Below the pieces are notes generated by a model, which saw only the letters and a program-made list of their open reading frames with translations, made no database searches and was not told the DNA's origin. The translations under genes were made by a program, and so were the position numbers. DNA of 64,000 bases from positions 42,307 through 106,306 of the forward strand of contig NZ_CANMZW010000020.1 in NCBI RefSeq assembly GCF_947502445.1, given 5' to 3'. This document shows, piece after piece, positions 1 to 8,654 of this stretch (position 1 is its first letter; the number at the start of each line of letters is the position of its first letter). The stretch is from an uncultured Brevibacillus sp. (GTDB taxonomy: Bacteria > Bacillota > Bacilli > Brevibacillales > Brevibacillaceae).

Positions 1-730
1 CCAGAATCCCTCTCGTCATCGGTACCAGATGCGGCGTAAATTGCACGATCGCCGATTGACCACTTTGTCTAAACAGCTCTTGCTCAATTTCTGGCGTATG
101 CTGATGCTTGGATACTTTGTAGGCATGGATGCTTTCGTTGATCTCACTGTAATGAACGCCAAGAGATACACCGCGTCCGGCACCCGAAACACCTGACTTT
201 GCATCGATGATCCAGCTATTTGGCAGCACCCATCCGCTTTTCATCAGTGGGAGTGTGGCAAGTAATGCAGCAGTAGGATAGCATCCGGGATTCGCTACCA
301 GCTGTGCGCCAGCTACCTCTTCGTAATTCCATTCTGTCAGACCATAAACTGCTTTTTGTACCCATTCCGCTGGAGCTGGCTCGCGCTTGTACCACGTTTT
401 ATACGCTTCTTTGCTCTCCAAACGAAAATCACCGGACAAATCAATCACCTTGACTCCTTGTTCCATCAGTTGTGGTGTTAATTCAGCACTTACACCAGCC
501 GGAGTAGCCAAAAAAATGACATCATTGTCTGCGCCCATCTTGACCGGATCAATCGCAGTAAGCAGCGGCAATCCCAATCCTGTTACATGCGGAAACGTTT
601 TTTCTAATGCCTCTCCCTCAGATGAGCTTGAATATAAATTCGCAATTTGTGCGTGAGGATGTCCTGCCAAGAAACGGATTAATTCTGCTCCACCATAACC
701 TGTAGCTCCAACGATTCCGACCCGAATCAT
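1..730 (-). CDS. argC: N-acetyl-gamma-glutamyl-phosphate reductase, 3' part outside window
   Basis: ArgC reduces N-acetylglutamyl phosphate to the semialdehyde with NADPH, the third step of arginine synthesis. About 243 residues from the start are present; the C-terminal third lies beyond the left edge. The N-terminal Rossmann motif VGIVGATGYGGAEL and the active-site motif NPGCYPTA (catalytic Cys) are both visible. The start is the ATG at 730 with GGGGAGAGGAGC just upstream. ArgR-box-like sequences overlap the likely promoter, which suggests repression by arginine. Being the first gene after a control region, it probably heads an arginine operon continuing to the left. Identification is secure. 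Confidence 0.96.
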   Translation of the reverse strand, partial: MIRVGIVGATGYGGAELIRFLAGHPHAQIANLYSSSSEGEALEKTFPHVTGLGLPLLTAIDPVKMGADNDVIFLATPAGVSAELTPQLMEQGVKVIDLSGDFRLESKEAYKTWYKREPAPAEWVQKAVYGLTEWNYEEVAGAQLVANPGCYPTAALLATLPLMKSGWVLPNSWIIDAKSGVSGAGRGVSLGVHYSEINESIHAYKVSKHQHTPEIEQELFRQSGQSAIVQFTPHLVPMTRGIL

Positions 731-753
731 GCTCCTCTCCCCTTTTCCATCGC

Positions 754-792
754 TCTGTATTTTTATACATGAATGATAATAAAAATTCATAC
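754..792 (-). promoter_or_regulatory. ArgR operator (ARG-box-like pair) over the argC promoter
   Basis: Two adjacent AT-rich sites resemble the B. subtilis ARG box. One (minus strand, about 771-754) reads CATGTATAAAAATACAGA, about 14 of 18 matches to the remembered consensus; the second, on the plus strand around 774-791, contains ATAAAAATTCA. A promoter with -35 TTGTAT, a 17-base spacer and -10 TATCAT (minus strand) overlaps them. Tandem ARG boxes in front of argC are known in Bacillus. Binding here is inferred. Confidence 0.55.
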
Positions 793-830
793 AGAATACA
801 ACCTTAAAAATTTTTCACTTTCCGATAGTA

Positions 831-858
831 CAAAAAGCGCCCGATTTGCTCGAGCGCT
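831..858 (-). terminator. Rho-independent terminator of the cytochrome c gene
   Basis: On the minus strand AGCGCTCGA and TCGGGCGCT form a 9-bp stem followed by TTTTTG, just downstream of the cytochrome c stop codon. Confidence 0.7.
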
Positions 859-874
859 CTTGTGTATTTCCTGC

Positions 875-1261
875 TTATTTTTTATCTGCCAGCCACGCTG
901 CCAATGTTTCAGCGTCAGCACCTTTTACCAGTCCAGGTGGCATAGCACCCTTTCCTTTATTCAACACTTCCAGGATCTGATCCTTGTTCAACTGGCCACC
1001 AATCTTTTGGAGATTTGGGCCAACTGCGCCCTCTAGCGTTTGACCGTGGCATCCTGCACAAGTGTTTTTGAATAGCGCTTCTGCAGTTGCCGTGTCATAG
1101 CTGCCAGATGGAGCAGTAGTCGATGGCGTTTCTGTAGAAGGTGTAGAAGGTGTTTCAGTCGAAGGCTTGTTAGCTGGTGGTTGCGCGGTATTTCCGCCTC
1201 CACAGGCACTTAGCGAGAACACGAGTACAGCCGCCATTATTGCAAATGGAAAACGTTTCAT
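875..1261 (-). CDS. cccB: Membrane-anchored c-type cytochrome (cytochrome c-551 type lipoprotein)
   Basis: This small electron carrier would sit on the outer face of the membrane. The 128-residue product starts with a lipoprotein signal ending in the lipobox LSACG, so Cys is the lipid anchor. A Pro/Ser/Thr-rich linker follows (about residues 22-55). The single haem domain has the binding motif CAGCH and a likely Met ligand in GAMPPG. This layout matches Bacillus cytochrome c-551 (CccB). The start at 1261 is chosen because AAGGAGGGAACAGCC precedes it; the reading frame extends upstream but without a ribosome site. The gene is followed by its own terminator. The exact symbol is less certain than the family. 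Confidence 0.88.
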   Translation of the reverse strand: MKRFPFAIMAAVLVFSLSACGGGNTAQPPANKPSTETPSTPSTETPSTTAPSGSYDTATAEALFKNTCAGCHGQTLEGAVGPNLQKIGGQLNKDQILEVLNKGKGAMPPGLVKGADAETLAAWLADKK

Positions 1262-1341
1262 GGCTGTTCCCTCCTTTTTCGGATATTTCTTAGCTAAGTA
1301 TGCCTCCTGTGCAGGATTATCATTCCTGTGCAAAATGGAAA

Positions 1342-1611
1342 TTAGTTCAAGGGAAATTCAAGTGGGCTCCACTCACGCAGCTCCAAAGTGCGTGCTCCCT
1401 CGACTATTACTGGGTCGGCTTCTGCCAATTTACGGGCTTCCTCCACTGATTCCGCCTTGTAAATAACAAGACCGCCCTGTTTATCAGTGAATGGACCTGC
1501 CATAAATACGATTCCTTGCTTGTACAGATCGTTTACATACTCCAGATGAGCTGGTCTTACCTTTGCATTTAATTCCTGATCAATAATTGTCAAAAATGCA
1601 GCGTAAAGCAT
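1342..1611 (-). CDS. YciI-like protein
   Basis: An 89-residue protein of the YciI superfamily, a dimeric alpha/beta-barrel fold whose members have poorly defined enzymatic roles. The conserved HLEYVNDLYKQG and FMAGPFTDKQGG stretches are typical; the His and Asp in them correspond to the proposed active-site pair. The start at 1611 follows AAAGGAGAGGAACGT, a good ribosome site, whereas the upstream in-frame extension lacks one. It stands alone between the cytochrome gene and prfB. No substrate can be inferred from context. Confidence 0.82.
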   Translation of the reverse strand: MLYAAFLTIIDQELNAKVRPAHLEYVNDLYKQGIVFMAGPFTDKQGGLVIYKAESVEEARKLAEADPVIVEGARTLELREWSPLEFPLN

Positions 1612-1692
1612 ACGTTCCTCTCCTTTAAAGTAGCTTGTTTGAATGAAGTATATCACATTTTCCCAGTGCATCTTTTCAACGAATGGCGGACG

Positions 1693-1722
1693 CAAAAAAA
1701 CGGCATAAAATTCATGCCGTCT
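1693..1722 (-). terminator. Rho-independent terminator of prfB
   Basis: Minus strand ACGGCATGAATTTTATGCCGT forms an 8-bp hairpin followed directly by seven T residues. It lies just after the prfB stop codon. Confidence 0.85.
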
Positions 1723-1744
1723 TCAAGCTTTTCCTCGAGGGATA

Positions 1745-2858
1745 TTACCGATTAATCTGTGCACGCAGGTAGGCATCGATAAAGGTGTCGATCTCCCCGT
1801 CCATAACCGCCTGAACGTTCCCCACCTCGACATTCGTCCGGTGGTCCTTCACCAGGCTGTACGGGTGGAAGACATACGAGCGAATCTGACTTCCCCATGC
1901 GATGTCTTTTTGCTCGCCCTGGATCGCCGCCAGCGTCTTTTCCTGCTCCTCCCGTTTGCGCTCAAACAGTCGCGCTGTCAGCATTTTCATAGCTCGCTCC
2001 CTATTTTTGATCTGCGAGCGCTCTGTTTGGCAGGTCACTACAATACCCGAAGGCAAGTGCGTAATCCGGACTGCGGAGTCTGTCGTGTTGATGTGCTGAC
2101 CACCCGCTCCACTTGAGCGATAGGTGTCAATTTTGAGGTCCTCCGAACGAATATCTACAGCCGTATCATCCTCAATTTCCGGCAGGACGTTGCAGGAAAC
2201 AAAGGAGGTATGACGACGTCCAGAAGCATCGAACGGAGAAATCCGAACAAGTCGATGAACCCCTTTTTCTGATTTAAGGTAGCCATAGGCATTATACCCC
2301 TTGATCAACAGCGTCACGCTTTTTACGCCCGCTTCGTCCCCGGGCAAATAATCCAAAGTCTCCACTTTGAAGCCTTTGGCATCGCCCCAGCGTGTATACA
2401 TACGCAAAAGCATGGACGCCCAATCCTGAGACTCGGTTCCCCCTGCACCCGGATGTAGCTCCAGGATCGCATTATTTTTGTCGTATTGATCGCTCAATAG
2501 CAGCTCCAGCTCAAAGCTTTCAAACGATTTTTTCAGGTCCTGGGTACTGTCGTACAAATCCTGAATAAGAGAGCTATCGCCTTCTTCAATGACTAGCTCC
2601 AGCATGAGCTGAAGATCTTCATATTGGGAATCGAGCTTCCCCATCGTATCGACGAGGCTTCTGATTACATTCAGCTCACTGATCGTTTTCTGGGCTGCAT
2701 CGTTGTCATCCCAAAAGTCGGGAGCGAGCATACGCTCCTCCAGTTCTCCGATCCTCTCCTCTTTTACAGGAAGGTCAAAGAGACCCCCTGATATCTGCTA
2801 AACGTTTAGCCATACTGGACATCTCTTGTTTGATGTCCGCAATATCGATTAATGCCAT
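1745..2858 (-). CDS. prfB: Peptide chain release factor 2, with programmed +1 frameshift
   Basis: RF2 recognises UGA and UAA stop codons and triggers peptide release. The coding sequence is in two frames. A 27-codon leader from the ATG at 2858 (beginning [13 protein letters not shown]) ends at an in-frame TGA at 2777-2775. The main 343-codon frame continues after a +1 shift, giving about 370 residues, the normal RF2 length. The GGQ catalytic motif ([16 protein letters not shown]) is present, as is the stop-recognition region. A ribosome site AAGGTGAT precedes the ATG. The main frame alone has an ATG at 2731, but starting there would remove the conserved N-terminal part. The frameshift autoregulates RF2 level. 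Confidence 0.95.
2774..2789 (-). other. RF2 programmed frameshift site
   Basis: The minus strand reads AGGGGGTCTCTTTGAC: an internal Shine-Dalgarno-like AGGGGG, a short spacer, then the slippery CTT followed by TGA C. This is the canonical RF2 recoding signal: when RF2 is scarce the ribosome slips from CTT TGA to TTT GAC and continues. Confidence 0.95.
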
Positions 2859-2979
2859 GCTGCGAATCACCTTCTCTTTACGTAAGCTTACGTTTTATTG
2901 TAACGTAATTTGCCAGATGCGCAACCTGACGTAAGTACACGCTGCGAGAAGAGGCTCGCTCCATATGATGCCGGCTCGT

Positions 2980-3438
2980 TTACGTCACCGTTTCCCTTGG
3001 TGGGGATAACGAGTTTTTCACGTAGCGGATGTCACGTGGTTGTTTGCTTTCCACTTGTGGAAACGTGAACAGCATCGCTTTTGCCTGATTCGTCTTCGGG
3101 TTTCTCTGACGAATCGGTCGCGTCACTCGCGCTCGTCTTGTTGGCGGCTGCTGAGCTTTTTGATCTGCAGATCGGATTGCTTTTTCTGCCAGCAGCCTGG
3201 GATGTGCGATTACTCCAGTTGTCCAATTTGGCTCCGGAATCTCCTGCATCAGTCGCTCCTCATAGAAGACAGCGTCTTGTACTGTAAATACACCTGATTG
3301 CTCTTCACCTGCCTCTTCACTGATTACTTGTATCTTTTTATTTTCTTTTCCTTTTCTCAAAACGGCTTTTAAAGTAGCCGCGATACACTCCAGCATGTTT
3401 TGCGCTTGTATGCCCATCACGTTGACTGACGTTTTCAT
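2980..3438 (-). CDS. Hypothetical protein between secA and prfB
   Basis: I do not recognise this 152-residue product. It is Lys/Arg/Gln/Pro-rich in its second half (RRARVTRPIRQRNPKTNQ), with no signal peptide or membrane segment, so it is probably cytoplasmic and basic. The start at 3438 is preceded by GAGGGATGAAAAA, an acceptable ribosome site. Overlapping open frames on the plus strand and in another minus frame make the call less secure. It lies downstream of the secA terminator, so it would need its own promoter. The first 90 residues look more protein-like than the tail. It could be lineage-specific or not translated. Confidence 0.45.
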   Translation of the reverse strand: MKTSVNVMGIQAQNMLECIAATLKAVLRKGKENKKIQVISEEAGEEQSGVFTVQDAVFYEERLMQEIPEPNWTTGVIAHPRLLAEKAIRSADQKAQQPPTRRARVTRPIRQRNPKTNQAKAMLFTFPQVESKQPRDIRYVKNSLSPPRETVT

Positions 3439-3635
3439 TTTTTCATCCCTCGTCTCCGTGTATTTGGTAAGTGCAATTGGTAAAAAGTGTTGTACCTATG
3501 ATTCTATGGATTTTTCAAAACTTTTCCACCTGAATCGTTCGATAGCTTTTTCCAGTGTTAGACAAATAGATCTATCAAATCAAACGAGGAGAAAGGGATT
3601 GGGACGAACGCTGTCTAGGGAGTAGGAATCCACAA

Positions 3636-3682
3636 GAAAAAAACATTCCTCCCGTACCGAATTTGACGATACGAGAGGAATG
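3636..3682 (-). terminator. Rho-independent terminator of secA
   Basis: Minus strand CATTCCTCTCGTA and TACGGGAGGAATG form a long stem followed by seven T residues, about 25 bases after the secA stop. Confidence 0.88.
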
Positions 3683-3707
3683 CTTATGAAAATCTGCGTT
3701 ATGAGTG

Positions 3708-6227
3708 TTACTGGCGCTTGTTTTGACGACGACGCTCCTGCTCTTGGGCACGGCGTTGTGCGCGGTTTTTCGGATCAGCATCACCGGAGGTTTCCGGATC
3801 AGGACGATCGGATGGTCCAGAGGTTTGCAGGTCTTCCGGATCGATACCTTGACCTCGGATGACATCCTGACGCTCCAGGTTTTGGCTGACTTCTGCTTTC
3901 ATGATGTACATAGCCACTTCTTCTTGTACAGCAGACAGCATCGCTTGATACATCTCATAGCCTTCGAACTGATACTCGCGCAGCGGATCGTTTTGCGCGT
4001 AAGCACGCAGGTGAATACCTTGACGCAGCTGCTCCATCGCATCAATGTGATCCATCCATTTACTGTCGACAGCACGCAGAATGACGACTTTTTCAAACTC
4101 GCGAATCATCTCGCCAATTTGTTCCTCGCGCTGTTTGTATTGTCTCATGACTTCATCTTTCAGGAGCTGCTCGATTTCCTCTGCCTCTTTGCCCTTCAGC
4201 ATTTTGACAGTAATCGTTTCTTCATGCAGGAACGATTGGTTGGCTGCATCCGCCAATGCTTGCAGATCCCAATCCTCAGGCACCTCTTCTTTTGGACAAT
4301 GAGCAGCAACATTGCGCTCCAGCACACTGTTGATCATGCCGAGTGCCACTTCGCTGAGGTTTTCCTGTTCCAAAATATCACGGCGCTGCTTGTAAATGAC
4401 CAAGCGCTGCTGGTTCATCACATCGTCATACTGGAGAACGCCTTTACGTGCATCGAAGTTGGAGCCCTCTACACGTTTTTGTGCAGATTCGACAGCACGT
4501 GTAACGAGACGGCTCTCGATAGGCATATCTTCTTCCATGCCCAAGCGATCCATCATGTTCATGATGTTGTCTGCTCCAAAGCGGCGCATCAGCTCATCCT
4601 GCATAGAAAGGAAGAATTGCGAAGAACCAGGGTCCCCTTGACGACCGGCACGTCCGCGCAGCTGGTTGTCGATCCGTCGGCTCTCATGGCGCTCTGTACC
4701 GATAATGTGCAGACCGCCCAGATCAGCGACACCTTCGCCCAGCTGAATATCCGTACCGCGACCAGCCATATTTGTAGCAATCGTAACGGCACCGTATTGA
4801 CCTGCACGGGCGACAATCTCCGCCTCACGCTCATGCTGCTTCGCATTCAATACGTTATGAGGAACGCCTTTTTGCTTCAGCATTTGCGACAGACGCTCGG
4901 AGTTTTCAATGGAAATCGTACCGACCAAAATCGGCTGCCCTTTTTTATGGCGTTCCACGATATCATTTACAACCGCACGATACTTGGCTGCTTCTGTTTT
5001 AAACACAAGGTCAGGAGCATCCTGACGTGCAACAGGCTTATTCGTCGGAATGACCACAACATCGAGCCCGTAAATCTTTTTAAATTCCTCTTCCTCTGTT
5101 TTTGCTGTACCAGTCATACCAGACAGCTTTTGGTACATACGGAAGTAGTTTTGCAGCGTGATGGTAGCAAGAGTCATGCTCTCGCTTTGTACGCGCAGAC
5201 CTTCTTTTGCCTCAATCGCTTGGTGCAAGCCATCGCTGTAACGGCGTCCTACCATCAGACGACCGGTAAATTCGTCAACGATGACGACTTCGCCTTCCTG
5301 CACTACGTAATCTACATCACGTTTAAACAGAACTTGCGCTTTCAAAGCGGCTGTGATGTGATGGTTCAGGGTTGTATGCGCAGCATCGTACAGGTTTTCA
5401 ATATTGAAAGCCTGTTCTACTTTTCCAATCCCTTCGTCAGTCAGGTTGACGATTTTCAGCTTTTCATCAATCGTAAAGTCCTTTTCCAATTCCAGACGCT
5501 TCACAAAATGAGAACAGATGTAATACAGCTCCGTAGATTTGTTGGCCGATCCGGATATGATCAACGGTGTACGTGCTTCGTCGATCAGGATACTGTCAAC
5601 CTCGTCAATGATGGCGTAGAAAAGCGGGCGTTGTACCATTTGTTCTTTATAAAGCACCATATTGTCACGCAGATAGTCGAAGCCAAACTCATTGTTTGTA
5701 CCATACGTAATGTCACAAGCGTATGCTTCGCGTTTTTCTTCTGCGCTCAAGCCATTTTTGTTCAAGCCGACAGTCAGACCAAGGAAATTGTACAGCTGTC
5801 CCATGATCGTCGAGTCGCGCTCTGCCAAGTATTCGTTCACCGTAACGACGTGAACCCCTTTACCTTGCAAAGCATTGAGGTAGGTTGCCAGTGTTGCCAC
5901 CAGTGTTTTCCCCTCACCGGTTTTCATCTCAGAGATGCGGCCTTCTTGCAAAACCATACCGCCGATCAGCTGTACGTCGAAATGTCGCATGCCCAGAACC
6001 CGTTTAGATGCTTCGCGTACTACGGCAAACGCTTCATTCAGGATTTTGTCCAGGTCTTCCCCTTTTTCCAGGCGGGCTTTGTACTCGGTCGTTTTTTCCC
6101 GCAACTGATCATCGGAAAGCGCCGCTATGCCAGTTTCCAGCGCATTAATGGCTTCTACGCGCTTAAACATTTTTTTGACTTCGCGTTCGTTGCTGTCGCC
6201 AAATATCTTTTTAACGAGTCCTAACAT
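3708..6227 (-). CDS. secA: Preprotein translocase ATPase SecA, without C-terminal zinc motif
   Basis: SecA drives unfolded preproteins through SecYEG using ATP. The 839-residue product has Walker A MKTGEGKT, the DEAD-like [20 protein letters not shown], the preprotein-binding and helical scaffold regions, and the second RecA-like fold ([38 protein letters not shown]). The start at 6227 ([10 protein letters not shown]) follows GGAAGGGGTGTCCTC; the longer frame upstream has no such site. The C-terminus is odd: after an acidic Pro/Ser/Asp linker it ends in a basic tail [18 protein letters not shown], with no cysteine-rich SEC-C motif (CxCxSGxxxKxCC type). It is followed by its own terminator. 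Confidence 0.97.
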   Translation of the reverse strand: MLGLVKKIFGDSNEREVKKMFKRVEAINALETGIAALSDDQLREKTTEYKARLEKGEDLDKILNEAFAVVREASKRVLGMRHFDVQLIGGMVLQEGRISEMKTGEGKTLVATLATYLNALQGKGVHVVTVNEYLAERDSTIMGQLYNFLGLTVGLNKNGLSAEEKREAYACDITYGTNNEFGFDYLRDNMVLYKEQMVQRPLFYAIIDEVDSILIDEARTPLIISGSANKSTELYYICSHFVKRLELEKDFTIDEKLKIVNLTDEGIGKVEQAFNIENLYDAAHTTLNHHITAALKAQVLFKRDVDYVVQEGEVVIVDEFTGRLMVGRRYSDGLHQAIEAKEGLRVQSESMTLATITLQNYFRMYQKLSGMTGTAKTEEEEFKKIYGLDVVVIPTNKPVARQDAPDLVFKTEAAKYRAVVNDIVERHKKGQPILVGTISIENSERLSQMLKQKGVPHNVLNAKQHEREAEIVARAGQYGAVTIATNMAGRGTDIQLGEGVADLGGLHIIGTERHESRRIDNQLRGRAGRQGDPGSSQFFLSMQDELMRRFGADNIMNMMDRLGMEEDMPIESRLVTRAVESAQKRVEGSNFDARKGVLQYDDVMNQQRLVIYKQRRDILEQENLSEVALGMINSVLERNVAAHCPKEEVPEDWDLQALADAANQSFLHEETITVKMLKGKEAEEIEQLLKDEVMRQYKQREEQIGEMIREFEKVVILRAVDSKWMDHIDAMEQLRQGIHLRAYAQNDPLREYQFEGYEMYQAMLSAVQEEVAMYIMKAEVSQNLERQDVIRGQGIDPEDLQTSGPSDRPDPETSGDADPKNRAQRRAQEQERRRQNKRQ

Positions 6228-6380
6228 GAGGACACCCCTTCCATATGCTCCCAAACAAAGATAATGACTACTCCGTAAGAGAGGGTTCCACATATCCCTA
6301 AAGAGATATTGCTATTGAATAAAAAATAATACTTTCTAAAAAGCTATTTTATCAAAAGAAGCCTCATATACACAAGTAAA

Positions 6381-6403
6381 GGGAGTTGCCAATAGCAACT
6401 CCC
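6381..6403 (-). terminator. Hairpin terminator after hpf
   Basis: GGGAGTTGC and GCAACTCCC form a perfect 9-bp stem with a 5-base loop. The T stretch on the minus strand is short (CCCTTTACTTG), so termination may be moderate. Confidence 0.6.
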
Positions 6404-6437
6404 TAGTCTTATACGAGTGATAGGCTATAAAGTTTCG

Positions 6438-6995
6438 TTATTTGGGCTCAATTAATCCGTAGCGACCGTCATTGCGGCGATACACCACGCTTACATCGTT
6501 GGTGTCACTGTTTTGGAAGACAAAGAAGCTATGTCCTAGCATATCCATTTGCATAACCGCTTCCTGTGCATCCATCGGCTTGAGATCAAATCGTTTGGTT
6601 CGGACGATGTTGATATCCACATCTTCCTCATCCGTGTCTGCCATCATGACAGCGACGGGTGCGCTCTCACGCTGTCCTATCTTGTTGGTAGCATCGATTC
6701 GCAGCTTGCGCATCAGCTTTGTTTTGTGCTTGCGAATCTGACGCTCGAGCTTTTCTGCTACCAGATCAATGGCAGCATACATGTCCTCATTTGTTTCCTC
6801 GGCGCGAAGTATCACTCCGTTAAGCTGGATAGTGACCTCAATCGTGCCTTCTCCTCGATGTACCTGCATAGTGACTTGTACATCTGCTGGCTGCCCAGTT
6901 TCAAAATATTTTTCGAGACGGCCGACTTTCTTTTCCACATACTCTCTAAGTGCTGCGGTGACTTGAATGTTTTCTCCACGAATGTTAAATTTCAT
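6438..6995 (-). CDS. hpf: Long-form ribosome hibernation promoting factor
   Basis: HPF binds the 30S decoding region and joins 70S ribosomes into inactive 100S dimers during stationary phase. The 185-residue length and two-domain layout mark the long form: an N-terminal S30AE domain (MKFNIRGENIQVTAALREYV, about residues 1-100), a linker, and a C-terminal dimerisation domain (about 125-183, with KRFDLKPMDAQEAVMQMDML and the conserved FFVFQN). The ATG at 6995 follows GGAAGGAGGTTGGAACC. A sigma-H-like promoter lies 32-58 bases upstream. B. subtilis hpf (yvyD) also has sigma-H control and lies near secA and the flagellar genes. Confidence 0.97.
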   Translation of the reverse strand: MKFNIRGENIQVTAALREYVEKKVGRLEKYFETGQPADVQVTMQVHRGEGTIEVTIQLNGVILRAEETNEDMYAAIDLVAEKLERQIRKHKTKLMRKLRIDATNKIGQRESAPVAVMMADTDEEDVDINIVRTKRFDLKPMDAQEAVMQMDMLGHSFFVFQNSDTNDVSVVYRRNDGRYGLIEPK

Positions 6996-7026
6996 GGTTC
7001 CAACCTCCTTCCGTCTTTATATAAAT

Positions 7027-7053
7027 ATTCGGCACTTTTGTAAATAATCCTTC
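7027..7053 (-). promoter_or_regulatory. Sigma-H-type promoter of hpf
   Basis: Minus strand GAAGGATTA (7053-7045), an 11-base spacer, then GCCGAAT (7033-7027). This fits the sigma-H pattern RnAGGAwWW-N11-12-RnnGAAT in every defined position. It sits at the right distance before hpf, a known sigma-H target in B. subtilis. Confidence 0.65.
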
Positions 7054-7203
7054 TTCCTTTCTACAAAAAATCTTTACAATTTTTATATAATCCAACAAAT
7101 AGCGACAGAATATTACCAATACCTACTAGTTTCCCTATGCTATAATAGACTATAGCCAATCAAATATATTTTGCATGTCACCATTCGCACAGGAGGAATC
7201 CTC

Positions 7204-8256
7204 ATGACCGAGGTGAAACCTTCCCATTCCATCATTGGAACTACACTCGCACAAGACGTATACAACGAGTACGGCCTACTTCTATTGCCCGCTGGAGCTA
7301 CCCTGCACCAAAGTGACATCCGCCTACTGGAATCCCATAATATTATGGCCGTTCAAGTAGCTGTCGCCCCATCGACTATCGATATGCCTACACCTGTATT
7401 GCACTGGAGCGAGACTGAAACAGCGCGCCAATATGCTGATGCTGTTCAGAAGACTGGATACCTATTTACGCAGATTGCCTCCGGGACGATCCCTCCGCTA
7501 AACCGATTCAACGAAGCTTTTTATCCTTTGCTTGATCAAGTTTTGCATCGCTTAGAATTTCTCCAGTTTATTTACTTAAAAGAAGGAACAGAAGATTATA
7601 CGTATCGTCATTCCCTTCATGTTGGCATTGTTTCAGCAGTAATTGCTACGTTGCTAGGAAAATCTCATGAAGATATTTACTTTCTGGGACAAGCAGGTCT
7701 ACTACATGACGTCGGAAAGATGAAAATTGCAGATGAACTGCTCTCGAAGCCAACTCATTTAACTGATGAGGAATACACAGTAATGAAGCTACACACTGAG
7801 TATGGCAGCCAGCTTCTCCTTTCTATGGAAGGAGCGAATGAACAGCTGGCATTATGCGCACTATTGCATCACGAACGGCTGGATGGCACCGGTTATCCTG
7901 AGCGGCGGACCAAAGAGACCATTCCTTTTGAATGCCAAATCATTAGTGTCGCCGATGTCTTTGATGCCATATGCACGGATCGCGTGTATCGGAAGGGCTC
8001 CTCTCCCTTTGAAGCGGCAAGCGTTTTATGGGAGCTGGCATGCAGTGGCAAACTCAATCCTTTTATTGTATCTCATTTTATCCAGTATATTGTCCTGCTT
8101 TATGTCGGTTCGCGTGCGCTGCTCAGCAATGGAGACCAAGTAGAAGTGATCATGATACATACGGATGAGCCTATGCGCCCGCTCGTGCGCCGGGGAGAGG
8201 AATTCCTCGACCTTCGCGAGCATCGTACCCTCCGCATTCATAAAATAATTAGTTAA
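7204..8256 (+). CDS. HD-GYP domain protein, probable cyclic-di-GMP phosphodiesterase
   Basis: HD-GYP proteins hydrolyse cyclic di-GMP, the messenger that favours sessile over motile life. In this 350-residue protein an N-terminal region (about 1-120) precedes the HD-GYP domain, where HSLHVGI, LLHDVGKMKI, the HTEYG segment and LLHHERLDGTGYP supply the HD metal ligands and the GYP signature. No membrane segment or signal peptide is seen. The ATG at 7204 is chosen over an upstream in-frame ATG because CACAGGAGGAATCCTC precedes it. It is the only large plus-strand gene in the left half, and is followed by a strong terminator. Location beside flagellar genes fits a motility switch role. Confidence 0.92.
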   Translation: MTEVKPSHSIIGTTLAQDVYNEYGLLLLPAGATLHQSDIRLLESHNIMAVQVAVAPSTIDMPTPVLHWSETETARQYADAVQKTGYLFTQIASGTIPPLNRFNEAFYPLLDQVLHRLEFLQFIYLKEGTEDYTYRHSLHVGIVSAVIATLLGKSHEDIYFLGQAGLLHDVGKMKIADELLSKPTHLTDEEYTVMKLHTEYGSQLLLSMEGANEQLALCALLHHERLDGTGYPERRTKETIPFECQIISVADVFDAICTDRVYRKGSSPFEAASVLWELACSGKLNPFIVSHFIQYIVLLYVGSRALLSNGDQVEVIMIHTDEPMRPLVRRGEEFLDLREHRTLRIHKIIS

Positions 8257-8265
8257 AAAAAAGCG

Positions 8266-8303
8266 AATCCCCCTCACCCAGTAGTTGGGCAAGGGGGATT
8301 TTC
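8266..8303. terminator. Bidirectional terminator between HD-GYP and cold-shock genes
   Basis: AATCCCCCT and AGGGGGATT form the stem, with an A-run before and a T-run after, so it can stop transcription from either side. It lies between two convergent genes. Confidence 0.85.
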
Positions 8304-8365
8304 GTGTAGACGGGATCTATGAAATTCCGCCAAAAAGCATGGTTTAACCAGGTGTTCAAATTATT

Positions 8366-8563
8366 TTATAATTTGACGACATTGGCTGCCTGTGGACCGC
8401 GATCACCTTCCACAATATCGAATTCTACAGCTTGTCCCTCATCTAATGAACGGAACCCATCTGACTGAATGGCAGAGAAGTGAACAAAAACATCGTCTCC
8501 ACCTTCGCGTTCAATAAATCCAAACCCTTTTTCTGCGTTAAACCATTTTACTTTGCCTTGCAT
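8366..8563 (-). CDS. csp: Cold-shock protein (CspA/CspB family)
   Basis: A 65-residue single cold-shock domain that binds single-stranded RNA and DNA and acts as an RNA chaperone. Both nucleic-acid motifs are intact: KGFGFIERE (RNP1) and VFVHFSAI (RNP2), after the standard [13 protein letters not shown] start. The frame opens 19 codons further upstream, but family length places the start at 8563. AAAGGG upstream is rather far (over 12 bases) from this ATG; cold-shock leaders often have unusual, structured 5' ends. Which numbered csp paralogue it is cannot be told. Confidence 0.95.
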   Translation of the reverse strand: MQGKVKWFNAEKGFGFIEREGGDDVFVHFSAIQSDGFRSLDEGQAVEFDIVEGDRGPQAANVVKL

Positions 8564-8654
8564 GAAACAGCACAACCCTTTCTTTTGTAGGAAGTCAGGA
8601 TAGGTATCCCGTGTATTCAAAACTTAGCTTGCCCAAATTCATGACGAAATTCCA

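Noticed and set aside
3705..6224. 839-codon open frame on the plus strand opposite secA
   Set aside because: It mirrors secA almost exactly, its predicted protein is Phe/His/Gln/Cys-rich and unlike any family; it is a codon-bias shadow of secA.
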